Shown here: positions 19,273 through 27,506 of the stretch, one piece after another
Numbering within the stretch: the stretch's first letter is position 1
Layout of the letters: every line of letters begins with the position of its first letter
DNA from: an uncultured Clostridia bacterium
Lineage (GTDB): Bacteria > Bacillota > Clostridia > Christensenellales > Borkfalkiaceae
Direction: 5' to 3'
NCBI GenBank assembly: GCA_947174415.1
Contig: CAMWIW010000002.1
Location: forward strand, 103,127 to 167,126
Length of the DNA: 64,000 nt
Notes under the pieces: generated by a model
What the model was told of the DNA's origin: nothing
Database searches by the model: none
Seen by the model: the letters and a program-made list of their open reading frames with translations, nothing else
Made by a program: the position numbers and the translations under genes

Positions 19273-19384
19273 AAGATATATCTCCTTAGTAAAAAGTGTG
19301 CGCGCCTTACAAAAATTTATTCACGGCGCTAAAAAGGCTTGACAATTATTTTATACTTGTGATAAATTTAATACCGAGCCGCTT

Positions 19385-19475
19385 GGAACGGGCTTTTTAA
19401 GTGCGCCATTTTGCGCCGCCCCGAATACCGGCGAGACGTGCGTTCGGCTTTGCGAACCGAATTGCAACAGGAGGT
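19385..19475 (+). ncRNA. Possible ribosomal L21 leader
   Basis: Structured GC-rich leader (aagtgcgccattttgcgccgccccgaataccggcgag...) immediately upstream of rplU. Confidence 0.4.
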
Positions 19476-19481
19476 AAAATT

Positions 19482-19958
19482 ATGTACGCAATATTTGATA
19501 ACGGCGGCAAGCAATACAAAGCTTGCATTGGCGACCTTGTTAAACTTGAAAAACTTGCTGGCAAGGTTGGCGACAGCGTCGAGTTCCCCGTCGTTCTCGT
19601 TTCCGACGAGAAGGGCGTTCAGGTTGCTAACGACGTTGCGGGATTGAAGGTTAAGGCTGAAATCGTTTCCGAAGGTAAGGACAAGAAGATTATAGTCTTC
19701 AAGTACAAGCCCAAGAAGAACGAAAGGAAAAAGCAAGGACACAGACAGCCCTACACTGTGGTAAAGGTTACGGCTATCGGCGCGGCTACCGAAGAAAAGC
19801 CCGCAGCTAAAAAGCCTGCCGCAAAGAAGCCCGCAGCCGAGAAGACCGCTGCACCCAAGGCTACCGCAGAGAAAAAGGCAACACCCGCGGCAGAGGCTAA
19901 AAAGCCCGCTGCAAAGACTACGACGGCTAAAAAGCCCGCTGCTAAAAAGGCTGAATAA
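19482..19958 (+). CDS. rplU: 50S ribosomal protein L21 with Lys/Ala/Pro-rich C-terminal extension
   Basis: MYAIFDNGGKQYKACIGDLVKLEKL...KKNERKKQGHRQPYTVVKV then (P)AAKK-rich tail; SD aggagg. Confidence 0.95.
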   Translation: MYAIFDNGGKQYKACIGDLVKLEKLAGKVGDSVEFPVVLVSDEKGVQVANDVAGLKVKAEIVSEGKDKKIIVFKYKPKKNERKKQGHRQPYTVVKVTAIGAATEEKPAAKKPAAKKPAAEKTAAPKATAEKKATPAAEAKKPAAKTTTAKKPAAKKAE

Positions 19959-19976
19959 TTTAAGGAGGATAACGGA

Positions 19977-20255
19977 ATGTTTTTTATAAGTTTATTCGCT
20001 CATAAGAAAGGAACGGGTTCTTCCCACAACGGCAGAGACAGCAACCCCAAAATGCTCGGCGTTAAGCGTGCGGACGGTCAGTTCGTGCTTGCAGGCAACA
20101 TTTTGGTAAGACAGCGCGGCACGAAGTTCAAGCCCGGCAACAACGTCGGCATCGGCAAGGACGATACGCTTTTTGCGCTTATCGACGGCACGGTTAAATT
20201 CGAAAGAGTAGGCAGAGACGGCAAACAGGTTTCTATCTACCCCGTTGCAAAATAA
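19977..20255 (+). CDS. rpmA: 50S ribosomal protein L27
   Basis: [71 protein letters not shown]. Confidence 0.97.
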   Translation: MFFISLFAHKKGTGSSHNGRDSNPKMLGVKRADGQFVLAGNILVRQRGTKFKPGNNVGIGKDDTLFALIDGTVKFERVGRDGKQVSIYPVAK

Positions 20256-20264
20256 TTGAAAATA

Positions 20265-20291
20265 AATGAGGGCTTTATGCCCTCATTATTT
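20265..20291 (+). terminator. Intrinsic terminator after rpmA
   Basis: aatgagggc TTTAT gccctcatt atttttatc. Confidence 0.7.
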
Positions 20292-20308
20292 TTATCAAGA
20301 GGTTATTT

Positions 20309-20800
20309 ATGTTACAGGTATCCCCCATTAACGACAAAACTCAAAATGAATTCGAAAAGCTCTTTGCGGAATATTACTCAGAACTCGATTGCGGCGAGGA
20401 CGTCCCCCACCTTTTAAAAGAATATATTATACCTGACCTTTTGGCAGGGCTTATAAAGATAGATATTTTAAAGGACGGCAAAGTTTTTGCGGGGTTCGTC
20501 ATTTATCAGAAGGACGATATAGACAACGAGTGGAACTTTAAAGAAGGTTGGGGCGATATACGCGAAATTTTCGTTATACCCTCCCTCCGCCGTCAAGGCT
20601 TGGGCAAGTTTTTACTGTACACCGCCGAAATGAAGCTGAAAGAAGCGGGTGCGGAAAAAAGTTACTGTCTGCCCGTAGACGGCACGGAAGGCTTCTTCTC
20701 CGCCTGCGGCTATAACCGCGGCAACGAATACAGCGAAGAGCTCGATACCTTCGTCTATGAAAAGAAAGATTTAAATAACTGCTGTAAACGTTCCGTTTAA
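20309..20800 (+). CDS. GNAT-family N-acetyltransferase
   Basis: IREIFVIPSLRRQGLGKFLLYTAEMKLKEAG. Confidence 0.85.
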   Translation: MLQVSPINDKTQNEFEKLFAEYYSELDCGEDVPHLLKEYIIPDLLAGLIKIDILKDGKVFAGFVIYQKDDIDNEWNFKEGWGDIREIFVIPSLRRQGLGKFLLYTAEMKLKEAGAEKSYCLPVDGTEGFFSACGYNRGNEYSEELDTFVYEKKDLNNCCKRSV

Positions 20801-20880
20801 TCTAGGTATCTTAATTGCATTTGCAATACACCTACACACCTCAAATCAAACATAGTCCCGCGGCATAAAGCCGCGGGACT
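20785..20880 (+). repeat. Repeat family A copy fused to terminator
   Basis: taaacgttccgtttaatctaggtatcttaattgcatttgcaatacacctacacacctcaaatcaaacatagtcccgcggcataaagccgcgggact; near-identical to 23202-23296. Confidence 0.9.
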
Positions 20881-20884
20881 TGAT

Positions 20885-21913
20885 TTATACGCTTAAACCG
20901 CATATTGCCATTACCGCCATAAGTACAAGCGGTATCGTTACAAGGCTTATCACGGTGTTTGTTACGAATGCGGCGGTTGCCGTATCCTTTTCCCCGCCGA
21001 AGCTTTCAGCCATAGCAACGACCGACGCCGCGGGAGACATAGCCATTGCGATTACGGGCGCTAAATAAACGTACTCTTCGAAGCCGCTTTCCGCCCCTTG
21101 CCCCAAAAGCCCCCAAAACGGCAGGGTGATTAAAAGAGTTAAAAAGGGCGCTACTATCAGCCTTAACCCGCCCGCAAGGTACACTCCCTTTTTGCAGAAT
21201 AACTGTTTTGCTGGGGTTTCGGCAATTCTTATGCCCACGATAACCATAGACAGGGGCGCGGTCATATACGCAAGATACTGCGGAAAAATTCTAAGCTCCG
21301 CCACTTCGTCGAACATAAAAAAATTTATTTGCGGCACGAAAAACAGCAAAAGCGCAAAAACGTTTGCGATTATCGCGGGGTTACAAACAAGTTTTTTTAT
21401 TTTTATATCCTTGAAGTTGCCCGTAATCAAAACGACGCCGACAGTCCAACACATTACGGTGAAAACCACGTTGAACACCATCATATACATACTTGCAAGC
21501 GGGTTGCCGCCCGTGAACATTTCTATGAACGGTATACCCAAAAATCCGCAGTTGGAGAATATCGCGACGAATGAATACACGTTTGCAGTGCTTTTGTCCT
21601 TTGCTTTTATGAAAATCAGTTTGCAAAGTCCAAGCATTAGCCCTATTGCAAGCACCGATATTGCAAGAGTAATACCGAAGTTTTTTAAAAGGGTGAGCTT
21701 TTCGATACTTTGTATATACTCCCAATCCTCTTCCGAAAATATGCAGAACGCTTTTATTGCAAGCGCGGGCTGACAAACGTACAGCAACAGGTTGGACAGG
21801 GTAAGCGTTCCTCCCTCCCCTATCTTTTTGAGTTTTTTAAGCGCAAACCCGGGCACGGCGAATAACGCCAGCACCGCCATAATTAATAGCGCCTTGACCA
21901 AAATATTTATCAC
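20885..21913 (-). CDS. Auxin efflux carrier (AEC) family transporter
   Basis: ~10 TM; LALFAVPGFALKKLKKIG...LSNLLLYVCQPALAIKAF; AMSPAASVVAMAESFGGEKDTATAAFVTNTVISLVTIPLV. Confidence 0.85.
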   Translation of the reverse strand: MINILVKALLIMAVLALFAVPGFALKKLKKIGEGGTLTLSNLLLYVCQPALAIKAFCIFSEEDWEYIQSIEKLTLLKNFGITLAISVLAIGLMLGLCKLIFIKAKDKSTANVYSFVAIFSNCGFLGIPFIEMFTGGNPLASMYMMVFNVVFTVMCWTVGVVLITGNFKDIKIKKLVCNPAIIANVFALLLFFVPQINFFMFDEVAELRIFPQYLAYMTAPLSMVIVGIRIAETPAKQLFCKKGVYLAGGLRLIVAPFLTLLITLPFWGLLGQGAESGFEEYVYLAPVIAMAMSPAASVVAMAESFGGEKDTATAAFVTNTVISLVTIPLVLMAVMAICGLSV

Positions 21914-21993
21914 GCAATAATTATAGCACCGTTTTTATAATTTGTAATTAATTTGATATGGACAAAACGGATAAATTGTGATACAATACGGCT

Positions 21994-22653
21994 ATGAACA
22001 AGATTGTTTTTGCGGGAAAAAACGTCCGCGGCGAAAGGCTTCAAAAGTATTTGGAAATAACAGTTAAGGACGGCGAAGTCAGCGTCGTGCCGCCCTATTG
22101 CGACTGCGAGGGCAAGAGTTCGGACGAAGATTTGCGCATTTTTATCGAACAGCCCGTACTGCCGCTTAAAGAGGCGGTAATTTTTAACGACTGCGAGGAA
22201 ATACGGCAAGCGGCGTTTCAAGCCGAAAAGTTTTTCGGGCACGAACGGGGCAACGCCGTTATGCAGGCGTTGGGGAACTTGTTGGTTAGCTATATCTGTT
22301 TTTATGCGGAAAGAACGAGCCGCTCGCCAGTGGTAGAGCTTATAGCCGAGGATATTGCGAAGAACCTTTCAAACACTGCGTACGCTTTGGACGATTTTAT
22401 TAAAAGGCTGCCGCTAAACTACGACTACGTCAGGAAGCTTTTCCAAAAGGAAACGGGAGCAACCCCGCGGGCGTATCTTGAAAATGCAAGAATGGAGCTT
22501 GCGGCAAGCATACTTTCAAGCGGGGTATCGAACAAGTACAGCAATTATTCGGTTTCACAAGTTGCCGAGGCGTGCGGATATGCCGAACCGCTGTATTTTT
22601 CCCGCGTGTTCAAAAAGCACTTCGGCGTTGCCCCGTCCGAATATCAGGGTTAA
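21994..22653 (+). CDS. AraC-family transcriptional regulator
   Basis: C-term YDYVRKLFQKETGATPRAYLENARMELAASIL...VAEACGYAEPLYFSRVFKKHFGVAPSEYQG. Confidence 0.88.
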   Translation: MNKIVFAGKNVRGERLQKYLEITVKDGEVSVVPPYCDCEGKSSDEDLRIFIEQPVLPLKEAVIFNDCEEIRQAAFQAEKFFGHERGNAVMQALGNLLVSYICFYAERTSRSPVVELIAEDIAKNLSNTAYALDDFIKRLPLNYDYVRKLFQKETGATPRAYLENARMELAASILSSGVSNKYSNYSVSQVAEACGYAEPLYFSRVFKKHFGVAPSEYQG

Positions 22654-22913
22654 CCGTTCAAAAGCGATTCCGACGTTAACGCTAAGCCGAGCTTGAACCC
22701 CTCTTTGAAAAACTGCTGTATACGCTCCTCCGCCAACTCGATTTCACCCGTTTCATACTCATCATATTTTTGTTTCTGCTCAACTGAAAGGCTGTTATAA
22801 AATTCTTCGAAATTTTTATTTACCTCTTTTTGCAGCGTTAGATATTTTTCGGACAAGGGTGTTAAGTTGAAGCTCTCTTTCCAACAATATAAATTTTCAA
22901 TCGGTGTTTTCAT
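22650..22913 (-). CDS. Small DUF6809-like protein (left module)
   Basis: ATG at 22913 (MKTPIENLYCWKES...) with aaggaggt SD; 87 aa; paralogue of 2957-3217 and 55159-55419. Confidence 0.75.
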   Translation of the reverse strand: MKTPIENLYCWKESFNLTPLSEKYLTLQKEVNKNFEEFYNSLSVEQKQKYDEYETGEIELAEERIQQFFKEGFKLGLALTSESLLNG

Positions 22914-22934
22914 ATGTAACCTCCTTATGATATA

Positions 22935-22993
22935 ATTATATTCCCACACTCGTGGGAAGTCAAGTGTTTTTCCCACATTTGTGGTTTTATAAT
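22935..22993. promoter_or_regulatory. Divergent promoter/operators of left XRE-DUF6809 module
   Basis: Minus strand TTGACT (22958-22963) N17 TATAAT (22935-22940) with palindrome TTCCCACACTCGTGGGAA (22941-22958); second site TTCCCACATTTGTGG (22970-22984); plus-strand TATAAT 22988-22993, 3 nt before the XRE ATG. Confidence 0.8.
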
Positions 22994-22996
22994 TAT

Positions 22997-23200
22997 ATGG
23001 AAAAATTTTTTGAAAGATTAAAAGAATTGCGTCAAGAAAAGGGTTTATCACAAACACAGCTTGCAAAAGAAACGGGAATAAGTAAAAGCGCGATAGGGTT
23101 TTGGGAAACAGGCGACAGAATACCGAATGCACAAGCGGTGGTTGTGCTTGCAAAGTATTTCGGCGTAAGCGCTGACTACCTCTTAGGTTTGGAAGATTAA
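22997..23200 (+). CDS. XRE-family HTH regulator (left module)
   Basis: ATG at 22997: MEKFFERLKELRQEKGLSQTQLAKETGISKSAIGFWETGDRIPNAQAVVVLAKYFGVSADYLLGLED. Confidence 0.9.
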   Translation: MEKFFERLKELRQEKGLSQTQLAKETGISKSAIGFWETGDRIPNAQAVVVLAKYFGVSADYLLGLED

Positions 23201-23201
23201 A

Positions 23202-23300
23202 TAAACGTTCCGTTTAATTTAGGTATCTTGATTGCATTTGCGATACACCTACACACCTCAAATCAAACATAGCCCCGCGGCTATAAGCCGCGGGGCGTTT
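23202..23300 (+). repeat. Repeat family A copy fused to terminator
   Basis: taaacgttccgtttaatttaggtatcttgattgcatttgcgatacacctacacacctcaaatcaaacatagccccgcggctataagccgcggggc. Confidence 0.9.
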
Positions 23301-23319
23301 ATTTTTATTTTAGTAAATC

Positions 23320-24459
23320 TTATCTTCTGATTTGGCGAATTTCTGTATACGCCATTACGAACGGCCCTGTACCCTTTGCGTCGTTTTCTACGATAGGTTC
23401 TGATATATAATATTCGTAAGTGCCGTCGCGGGTGGGGTTGTTTTCAGGTCCAAGCCCTGCCATAAGGCAGATACCGCCGAGGTTAAGCTGTCCGTCCGTT
23501 TCGGTGAGGTATTCTCTGCAAATGCCGTTAAATACCTTTTCGCCGACTGCCGCAAAGCGTCTGTCAACGAAGCCGAGGCGCGCTCCCTTCATCATTGCGT
23601 AGGCAATCATTGCGCTGCCCGAGGTTTCAACGTAGTTGCCCTCTCTGCCCATTTGGTCTACGACTTGCCAGAACATATGCTTTTCAGGGTCGATATACTG
23701 CTCTAACCCCTCTATCGTCTTTCTGAAAATGGTGATAAGCTCTGTCTTTAAGTTGGGACGGGATAAGTCGAAATAGCTTATTGCGTCAACAAGACCTACG
23801 GTGTACCAACCCACCGAGCGCAACCAAAAGCTTTTTGAAAGTCCCGTTTCGGGATTGCTCCAAAAGGCTTGTTTCGATACGTCCCAACCGTGATAGTACA
23901 GCTTCTTTTCGTCGTCGTACATATTCTGCCAAACGTTTCTGAACTGCTTAACTATATCACCGTAATTTCTGCCGCGGTTAAATTCCGTTTCATAGCGCGT
24001 ATAGAATACCTGCGCCATATACAGCCCGTCGAGCCAGACTTGGTTGGGGTAAATCTTCTTATGCCAGAAATTACCCAATTCGGTGCGGGGCTGACTTTGC
24101 AACTGACTGTATAAAAGGTTAATTGCCCTCTTGTATTTAAGCTTGCCCGTTTCCTTATACAAATCGAAAAGTATTCTGCCCTCGTTTATGTTGTCAACGT
24201 TGTATGTAGCAAGGTCGTAGCCGCGGATTGTTCCGTCCTCGAAAACGTAAAAGTCCACGAATTTATCAATAAAATCAAGGTACTTTTTCTTGCCCGTCAG
24301 CTTGTAAATGGTATAAAGCGAGGTCATCATACAGCCGTCGATATAGTTCCATGCGGGGGCTTTACCCTTTCTGATATTCTCTATATTCCAAACGGGAGCG
24401 TCGGGCGTGGTGTCGTCCAAAAGACGGTCTATATATCTGTCAATTACCGAATAATCCAT
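23320..24459 (-). CDS. Glycoside hydrolase family 105/88 (unsaturated rhamnogalacturonyl hydrolase)
   Basis: GKAPAWNYIDGCMMTSLYTIYKLTGKKKYLDF..., WLDGLYMAQVFYTRYE, SKSFWLRSVGWYTVGLVDA, SGSAMIAYAMMKG. Confidence 0.9.
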   Translation of the reverse strand: MDYSVIDRYIDRLLDDTTPDAPVWNIENIRKGKAPAWNYIDGCMMTSLYTIYKLTGKKKYLDFIDKFVDFYVFEDGTIRGYDLATYNVDNINEGRILFDLYKETGKLKYKRAINLLYSQLQSQPRTELGNFWHKKIYPNQVWLDGLYMAQVFYTRYETEFNRGRNYGDIVKQFRNVWQNMYDDEKKLYYHGWDVSKQAFWSNPETGLSKSFWLRSVGWYTVGLVDAISYFDLSRPNLKTELITIFRKTIEGLEQYIDPEKHMFWQVVDQMGREGNYVETSGSAMIAYAMMKGARLGFVDRRFAAVGEKVFNGICREYLTETDGQLNLGGICLMAGLGPENNPTRDGTYEYYISEPIVENDAKGTGPFVMAYTEIRQIRR

Positions 24460-24468
24460 AATTTCCTC

Positions 24469-25998
24469 CTATTCTTCAACTACGTTGCCGCAATTTTTCT
24501 TTATAATTTTTTCGCCCTGAACGCCGTCGAAGGTTACGTTTTTAAGTACGAGATTTTCCACGTTGTCAACGTAAAGCCCCTCTTTGCAGTACTCACGCAC
24601 GTTTTCGAGCATTGCGGGAACGAACGGCTTTGCATCGGCTTTGAAAGCAAAGCTTACGTTTTCTATGCGGATTTCCTTAATGGGCTGTTCCACAAGTCCG
24701 TCGAAGTAACCCGCCATACATTCGCAGTCGGTGCACTCTATGTCTTTAAATACGAACTTGCCGAGATAGGGCGTGCCGTCGTCAACAGGCAGCTTCTTGC
24801 GCGACCAGACGAACTCGGTATGCCCGTCGGGGTCGCAGAAATAATACATATTTATGACGAGCGGGGTAATTACGTTATCCATTTTAATGTTTTCAAACGT
24901 TACGCCGTCGATAATTCCGTCCTTGCCGCGCCCGCGTCTTGTTTTAATTCTAAGTCCTCTGTCGGTGTGTCTGAATACGCACTGACTGACCGAAAGATTT
25001 CTGACTCCGCCGCTCATTTCGCTGCCGAGGACGATTGCGCCGTGTCCGTTTTCAAACAAGTCGTTGCGGAGGGTGTGGTTGCTTGCGGGAGTTTTATAGG
25101 TCTTGCCCATATACAGCTTGCCCGCTTTTATGGCGCAACAGTCGTCGCCAACGCTGAACTTACAACCTATTATATCGACCTTGTCGCAGCTTTCGGGGTC
25201 AAGCCCGTCAGTGTTCGGTCCTGTGTAGGGATTCTGAATTTTTAAATCGTAAAATTTAAGGTTTTGTGAAAAGAAGGGGTGCAAATTCCAGCTTGCGCTG
25301 TTTTTGCAGGTTACGCCGTGAAAGACGACGTTTTTGCATTTGTTTAAAAAGACGAGGCGGGGACGGGCAACCTTTCTGCCCTTGGGCGTTGCCCACCAAG
25401 TGGATTTATCGGCATTGCCGTTTATCGTGCCCTCGCCGATTACCTTTATATTCTTTTGCCTGTACGCAGAAACGAAGGATTGATGGCAGTCGAAAGGCTC
25501 ACCCTCCCAACTTGCGAGAACTTCTTCCTTGCCGTTCACCGTCGTGCGGGCGGGAATATAGGGATAGTTTTCTTCGCAAACGTCGCCCAAAAGGGTTGCT
25601 CCTTTTTTAAGTTCTAAGGTTATATCGCTCTTCAATACTATGGGACGGACGAGGTACTCGCCTTCGGTAAGCACTACTCTGCCGCCCTTGGGGCAACTGT
25701 CTATTGCCATTTGGACGAAGTAGGTATCGTCCGTAATGCCGTCGCCTTTTGCGCCGAGCGATTTCGCGTCTATTAACGCACTGTCTTCTAAAGTCGTGAA
25801 AGCGAGCGTCTTTTTGCCTACTTTTACCGTGTACTCGGTATGAGGGGTGAGATTGAAAAGTGAAAACACGTTTGTATCACTTTTGAGCGCTTTTTCACCG
25901 TTCAGATAAACGAAGTAAGGTTCGGGCGAGTAATAGGGTTTTTTGTTGGTTAACTCAAAGCAAGCCGACGTGCTTGATACGAATAACTTTTTAAACAT
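24469..25998 (-). CDS. Glycoside hydrolase family 28 (polygalacturonase)
   Basis: DAKSLGAKGDGITDDTYFVQMAIDSCPKGG..., NTDGLDPESCDKVDIIGCKFSVGDDCCAIKAGK, GHGAIVLGSEMSGGVRN. Confidence 0.95.
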   Translation of the reverse strand: MFKKLFVSSTSACFELTNKKPYYSPEPYFVYLNGEKALKSDTNVFSLFNLTPHTEYTVKVGKKTLAFTTLEDSALIDAKSLGAKGDGITDDTYFVQMAIDSCPKGGRVVLTEGEYLVRPIVLKSDITLELKKGATLLGDVCEENYPYIPARTTVNGKEEVLASWEGEPFDCHQSFVSAYRQKNIKVIGEGTINGNADKSTWWATPKGRKVARPRLVFLNKCKNVVFHGVTCKNSASWNLHPFFSQNLKFYDLKIQNPYTGPNTDGLDPESCDKVDIIGCKFSVGDDCCAIKAGKLYMGKTYKTPASNHTLRNDLFENGHGAIVLGSEMSGGVRNLSVSQCVFRHTDRGLRIKTRRGRGKDGIIDGVTFENIKMDNVITPLVINMYYFCDPDGHTEFVWSRKKLPVDDGTPYLGKFVFKDIECTDCECMAGYFDGLVEQPIKEIRIENVSFAFKADAKPFVPAMLENVREYCKEGLYVDNVENLVLKNVTFDGVQGEKIIKKNCGNVVEE

Positions 25999-26710
25999 TT
26001 GCTGCTTTCTCCTTCTTCGATTTTTTTACTAAATAAACGATTAAGTCCTTTATGCCTATGAAAATCATATCCGCAACCACGCAGAACGTGCCGAACAAAA
26101 GCGGTTCTACGCCTAAGGCTATTACGTTTTCTGTGCCTTTAATACAGTTTATTAACTCGTTCAGACCGAGATAAAAACCGAAATACATTACAAGAGCCAC
26201 TACTATATAGTAAAGAATGTTGGTAAAAAACGTCCAATACGCCTTGAACGGGAAAGGAAACATTATATAAGAATTGTACTCACCGTCGTCGTGTTCCATA
26301 TATCTGAATATGGGATTGACAAAAAGCTCCACAACAAGTCCCAAAACGAAGCCCGTTAAAACTATTGCGTCAAGAGGGTCGCCGTTCATAAATTGCTGTA
26401 TGCCGAACATTACGAAGTAACATACCAGCCCTGCAAACCACCACTTTATAAAAAGCGCTTTTATCCATACGGGAATTTTGCCCAGAAAGTCGGTTTTGTA
26501 AGGGTCGAACTCTTTCTTCTTACCGCTGCGGGTGTAGTTATTGGGGTCGTCCACGCCCGTGCAGTCGGAAATAAACATCGTAAGGTCGTTTGCAGCCGTT
26601 GCAGGCGTTTCGTCCTTTAATGCGGCGACGAGCTCGTCAACCTTATCGACTTTGAGGTCGTAATAGTTTTCGATAGTAGTTTCTTTTATAAATTTTTTCT
26701 TTTTAGCCAT
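25991..26710 (-). CDS. Membrane protein of unknown function in ABC/pectin operon
   Basis: 239 aa, multiple TM; overlaps GH28 gene start by 8 bp. Confidence 0.6.
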   Translation of the reverse strand: MAKKKKFIKETTIENYYDLKVDKVDELVAALKDETPATAANDLTMFISDCTGVDDPNNYTRSGKKKEFDPYKTDFLGKIPVWIKALFIKWWFAGLVCYFVMFGIQQFMNGDPLDAIVLTGFVLGLVVELFVNPIFRYMEHDDGEYNSYIMFPFPFKAYWTFFTNILYYIVVALVMYFGFYLGLNELINCIKGTENVIALGVEPLLFGTFCVVADMIFIGIKDLIVYLVKKSKKEKAANV

Positions 26711-26824
26711 AGGTTACCGTCGGCTGAGGAAACTCCCCGTTGCGCCGTTAATTATTTTAATAACCGACAAAATAGTTTTGCCGGTTATAAGTTATCAATA
26801 AGTATTTTTGTCCTGCCGATTATA

Positions 26825-27493
26825 TCAGTCTTCCTGAATATCGATTGCGCCGCTCATATTCTCGGTAGCAGACTCAAGCTCAACCTTGGTATTGATTTTG
26901 TTGATGAGTTTGCTGTATACGGGAAGTAACGCGAACACAACGGCAGATAAGCCGAGAAGAACGATATGTCCTATAATGTAAGGCAACGCCGTATCCACAG
27001 CAATGTATAATAAAGACGTGTTTGACGACAAATTTTGAAGACAGTTTGTCATCTGGATATAGCTGACTATATCGCACGCTAACATAGCCCCTATCATTAC
27101 GAATACTAAAACAATAAAGAAAATATTGGGTTTTTTGCGCTTGGGGAATGCGTTTAAGAAACTTACCAAAACGAGAAGCGATAAAAGCGTTACTACGAAG
27201 ATACAAATACCGGTTGCCTTAACATATTGGTTTGATTCACCCTTAAAAACTGCGTCAGACAGTTTGAAAAGTATCAGCATAAAGTAAATCGTAGAAACCG
27301 CAAGCAATAATAGAGCAATATTCTGAGGTTTACGCTTTAAGCCAACCGTTCTTTTTCTGAACCATTCTTTTACGCCGCTTTTGAACTTTTGCCCCTTGGA
27401 AGGTTCTTGCGGTGCGGGAGAAACGGGTTCAACTGTCTCAATAGCTTGATTTTCGGGTACTTCATTGACCAATACGGTTTCGTTTTCAGCCAT
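26825..27493 (-). CDS. Multi-TM protein of unknown function in ABC operon
   Basis: 222 aa; several TM; 13 bp downstream of ABC ATPase. Confidence 0.6.
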   Translation of the reverse strand: MAENETVLVNEVPENQAIETVEPVSPAPQEPSKGQKFKSGVKEWFRKRTVGLKRKPQNIALLLLAVSTIYFMLILFKLSDAVFKGESNQYVKATGICIFVVTLLSLLVLVSFLNAFPKRKKPNIFFIVLVFVMIGAMLACDIVSYIQMTNCLQNLSSNTSLLYIAVDTALPYIIGHIVLLGLSAVVFALLPVYSKLINKINTKVELESATENMSGAIDIQED

Positions 27494-27506
27494 AGTTTTT
27501 CCCTCC

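Noticed and set aside
22914-23153. N-terminal extension of the DUF6809 ORF (MQAQPPLVHS...)
   Set aside because: Runs through the divergent promoter and XRE gene; SD and homology support ATG at 22913
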